From: Candidatus Saccharimonadota bacterium
GTDB taxonomy: Bacteria; Patescibacteriota; Saccharimonadia; Saccharimonadales; Saccharimonadaceae
Assembly: GCA_016199685.1 (NCBI GenBank)
Contig: JACQGD010000073.1
Location: 1 to 6,571 of the forward strand
Direction of reading: 5' to 3'
DNA length: 6,571 nt
In this document: piece after piece, positions 5,250-6,571 of the stretch
Numbering within the stretch: position 1 is the stretch's first letter
Layout of the letters: the number at the start of each line of letters is the position of its first letter
Notes under the pieces: generated by a model
Told to the model about the DNA's origin: nothing
Databases searched by the model: none
The model's input: only the letters and a program-made list of their open reading frames with translations
Translations under genes and position numbers: made by a program

Positions 5250-5254
5250 TATAC
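5238..5254. promoter_or_regulatory. 17-bp dyad over the -35 box, operator candidate
   Basis: GTATAT (5238-5243), five bases AGTCA, and ATATAC (5249-5254) form a perfect 6+5+6 inverted repeat centred on the -35 of the 207-aa gene promoter. Only one arm (ATATAC, 2683-2688) is present at twin promoter copy 1. The position would suit a repressor; no binding protein is identified. AT-rich dyads arise easily by chance. Confidence 0.35.
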
Positions 5255-5284
5255 TTTACGCTAGTGCTAGTTCAGGTAATAAGG

Positions 5285-5293
5285 TGCTATACT
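5285..5293 (+). promoter_or_regulatory. Extended -10 promoter of the deacetylase gene, leaderless geometry
   Basis: TGC followed by TATACT makes an extended -10; six bases later is the ATG at 5300. No good -35 is seen at 16-18 bp, which extended -10 promoters can tolerate. The 86-bp gap to the divergent 207-aa gene therefore holds two back-to-back promoters and nothing else evident. Confidence 0.7.
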
Positions 5294-5299
5294 GAACTC

Positions 5300-5983
5300 A
5301 TGAAAAAAATCATCGTTGGTATTTTTGCACACCCAGATGACGAAGCGTTTGGCCCAAGCGGTACATTGCTTATGGAGACCAAAGCTGGTACAGAACTCCA
5401 TCTGATCACCCTGACAGCAGGCGAAGCTGGAACAAACCCCGATAATCTGAGTAACTTAGCGGAGGTTCGTTTACAGGAATGGCATAGCGCAGGCCAACTG
5501 ATTGGCGCAACTGAAATGCACCACCTTGGCTATGTCGACGGAACTCTTAATAACCTTGATCATTTGACGATTACCGATGAAATTATTCGTATCGTCGAAG
5601 ACATTTTAGACGGTGAAGACAACGCAACGATTGAATTTATGAGCATCGACCTCAATGGGGTCACTGGCCACATCGACCATATCGTCGCCGGACGAAGCGC
5701 ATGTCTCGCCTTTTACCGACTCAAGGCCAAAGGCTATCCAATGAGCCGGATCAGACTCGCTTGCCGACCTGGCAGTAAGGATGACGTGCCAAATACCGAC
5801 TTTGTGTTCATGGATGCGGGTCGCAGCCCAGAAGAGATCGGTGAGACAATTGACGCCCGACAGTATGCAAACGAAGTCATCGAGATTATGCGCTGCCACC
5901 GCACTCAGCGCCATGATTGCGAAAACCACATCGCTGCACTTGGAGACGATGTGGCTATAAATCACTTTATTGTTCTGGAATAA
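5300..5983 (+). CDS. PIG-L/LmbE family zinc deacetylase
   Basis: Encodes 227 residues of the PIG-L/LmbE family, zinc hydrolases that remove acetyl groups from N-acetylglucosamine-type sugars in glycolipids, thiol cofactors or cell-wall precursors. The family signature AHPDDE is at 10-15 and GHIDH at 123-127. By comparison with MshB the zinc ligands would be H11, D14 and H127, with D13 as the general base and H124 assisting. Also family-like are LTAGEAGT at 38-45, VRLQEW at 56-61 and LGYVDG at 76-81. Length is typical and the active site complete. There is no signal peptide, so it acts in the cytosol. The ATG at 5300 is preferred to the upstream extension from 5264 because the promoter -10 lies in between and MKKIIVGIFAHPDDE is a typical start. 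The substrate cannot be inferred: it stands alone on the plus strand, with no glycosyltransferase or thiol gene beside it. Confidence 0.93.
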   Translation: MKKIIVGIFAHPDDEAFGPSGTLLMETKAGTELHLITLTAGEAGTNPDNLSNLAEVRLQEWHSAGQLIGATEMHHLGYVDGTLNNLDHLTITDEIIRIVEDILDGEDNATIEFMSIDLNGVTGHIDHIVAGRSACLAFYRLKAKGYPMSRIRLACRPGSKDDVPNTDFVFMDAGRSPEEIGETIDARQYANEVIEIMRCHRTQRHDCENHIAALGDDVAINHFIVLE

Positions 5984-5985
5984 TC

Positions 5986-6571
5986 CTACTGCCCAGGAAT
6001 TTGGAACTGACCCGGCTTCGGCGGTGTCGGAGGTGTTTGTGGAACTTCTGGTGCAGCAGGCGCATCGCCAAAGATATCACCGAGGTTGTCACTTGATACA
6101 GCACCTGACTGCGGTGGAGCACTTACCATTGTTGGGGATTGATCAAAAATCGGAGGTGGCGGCGGTGGCGGAAGTGGAGGGAGATTTGTGTTTGAAAAAT
6201 CAGGGAGTGGAGGCAATGGAGGTAAGTCCAGGGCAGGAAGTGTCGGCACCGTTGTCTTTTCAAGTTGATCGAGAGTTAACGACTGTGGATCGGGATCGGC
6301 AACAACGTTTTCTGGAGGAGAAACTGGCTCAATTCCTTTACTTTCACGAAGGTCCGGCATATCCGGGAGTGGCGTACTAAATGGATCAACATACTGATCA
6401 GGAGTACCATCAGAACCTTCGATATAGCTATCAACAGGTGCATCAAACTTTGCAGGGTTACCTGGTTCGATGTAGCTGCTGCCTGAACGTCCATCAATCG
6501 AGTCGGAAACACCGCTACTCTGTGGTTGAGGTGGGCGCGTATGTGGTACAGGCGCATCGACTGCTTCAACA
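5986..6571 (-). CDS. Proline-rich protein, C-terminal fragment
   Basis: The reading frame is open from the right edge to a TAG at 5988-5986, giving 194 residues of a longer protein whose N-terminus lies outside. A Met at 6360 is internal and not needed as a start, since the same Pro/Ser/Asp-rich composition continues upstream of it. Composition is low complexity and probably disordered: short related units (VDAPVP, FDAPVD, SSYIEPG, DSYIEG) in the first 55 residues, then LPPLPPLP and a run of seven prolines (about 126-132), then a Pro/Gln/Gly end (FQIPGQ). No domain, membrane helix or catalytic motif is visible in this part. It could be the cytoplasmic or surface tail of a larger membrane or secretion-related protein, but nothing here shows which. 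It converges with the deacetylase gene, with two bases between the stops; no terminator is evident. Confidence 0.75.
   Translation of the reverse strand, partial: VEAVDAPVPHTRPPQPQSSGVSDSIDGRSGSSYIEPGNPAKFDAPVDSYIEGSDGTPDQYVDPFSTPLPDMPDLRESKGIEPVSPPENVVADPDPQSLTLDQLEKTTVPTLPALDLPPLPPLPDFSNTNLPPLPPPPPPPIFDQSPTMVSAPPQSGAVSSDNLGDIFGDAPAAPEVPQTPPTPPKPGQFQIPGQ

Noticed and set aside
5970..6380. Plus-strand open frame of 136 codons at the right end
   Set aside because: It begins inside the deacetylase gene's end and mirrors the proline-rich minus-strand gene; G-rich complement of proline codons keeps the frame open.
6276..6569. Alternative minus-strand frame of 97 codons
   Set aside because: The proline-rich frame continues uninterrupted from the edge to 5986 with consistent composition; this frame overlaps it and shows no features.
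1..6571. CRISPR array, tRNA, insertion sequence or toxin-antitoxin pair
   Set aside because: No regular repeat-spacer pattern, cloverleaf, transposase or inverted terminal repeats were seen; the two unknown neighbours are too large and unlike known toxin-antitoxin pairs.

Overview
The window is a compact bacterial segment with ten protein genes (one cut by the right edge), very short intergenic gaps and no RNA genes, insertion sequences or CRISPR. The small reduced versions of several proteins, the S15 sequence and the near absence of Shine-Dalgarno (SD) sites ahead of first genes suggest a member of the Patescibacteria (CPR), most likely Saccharibacteria (TM7). That assignment is an inference from gene style, not from a marker search.

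Layout. Bases 1-57 hold nothing convincing. A stand-alone GGDEF-like gene (58-675, minus) diverges from a six-helix DUF998 membrane protein gene (796-1500, plus). DUF998 converges on rpsO (1512-1778, minus), whose terminator lies across the rpsO stop codon and the DUF998 3' end. From 1512 to 5213 the minus strand carries, in order of transcription: an acidic unknown protein (207 aa), truB, an aldose-1-epimerase-like gene, an unknown 158-aa protein, an unknown 274-aa protein with a weak kinase-like pattern, and rpsO. A PIG-L/LmbE deacetylase gene (5300-5983, plus) diverges from this block and converges with a proline-rich gene fragment (5986-6571, minus) that runs off the edge.

Expression logic is the most striking part. 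Five genes (DUF998, rpsO, the 274-aa and 158-aa genes, PIG-L) have a recognisable -10 box only 6-7 bases before the ATG, which predicts leaderless mRNAs; the 207-aa gene probably does too. The 274-aa and 158-aa genes carry the same 34-bp promoter, copied base for base at the same distance from each ATG. In contrast, the epimerase gene, which sits inside an operon, has a strong AGGAGG that overlaps the truB stop codon, and truB itself is coupled to the 207-aa gene by a TAATG overlap. So the region seems to use leaderless starts for promoter-proximal genes and SD or coupling for internal ones.

The functions are mixed: translation and RNA modification (S15, TruB), sugar handling (epimerase, deacetylase), a possible nucleotide-signalling domain (GGDEF) and several lineage-specific unknowns. 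All ten stop codons are TAG or TAA, none TGA. No complete defence or mobile system is visible.
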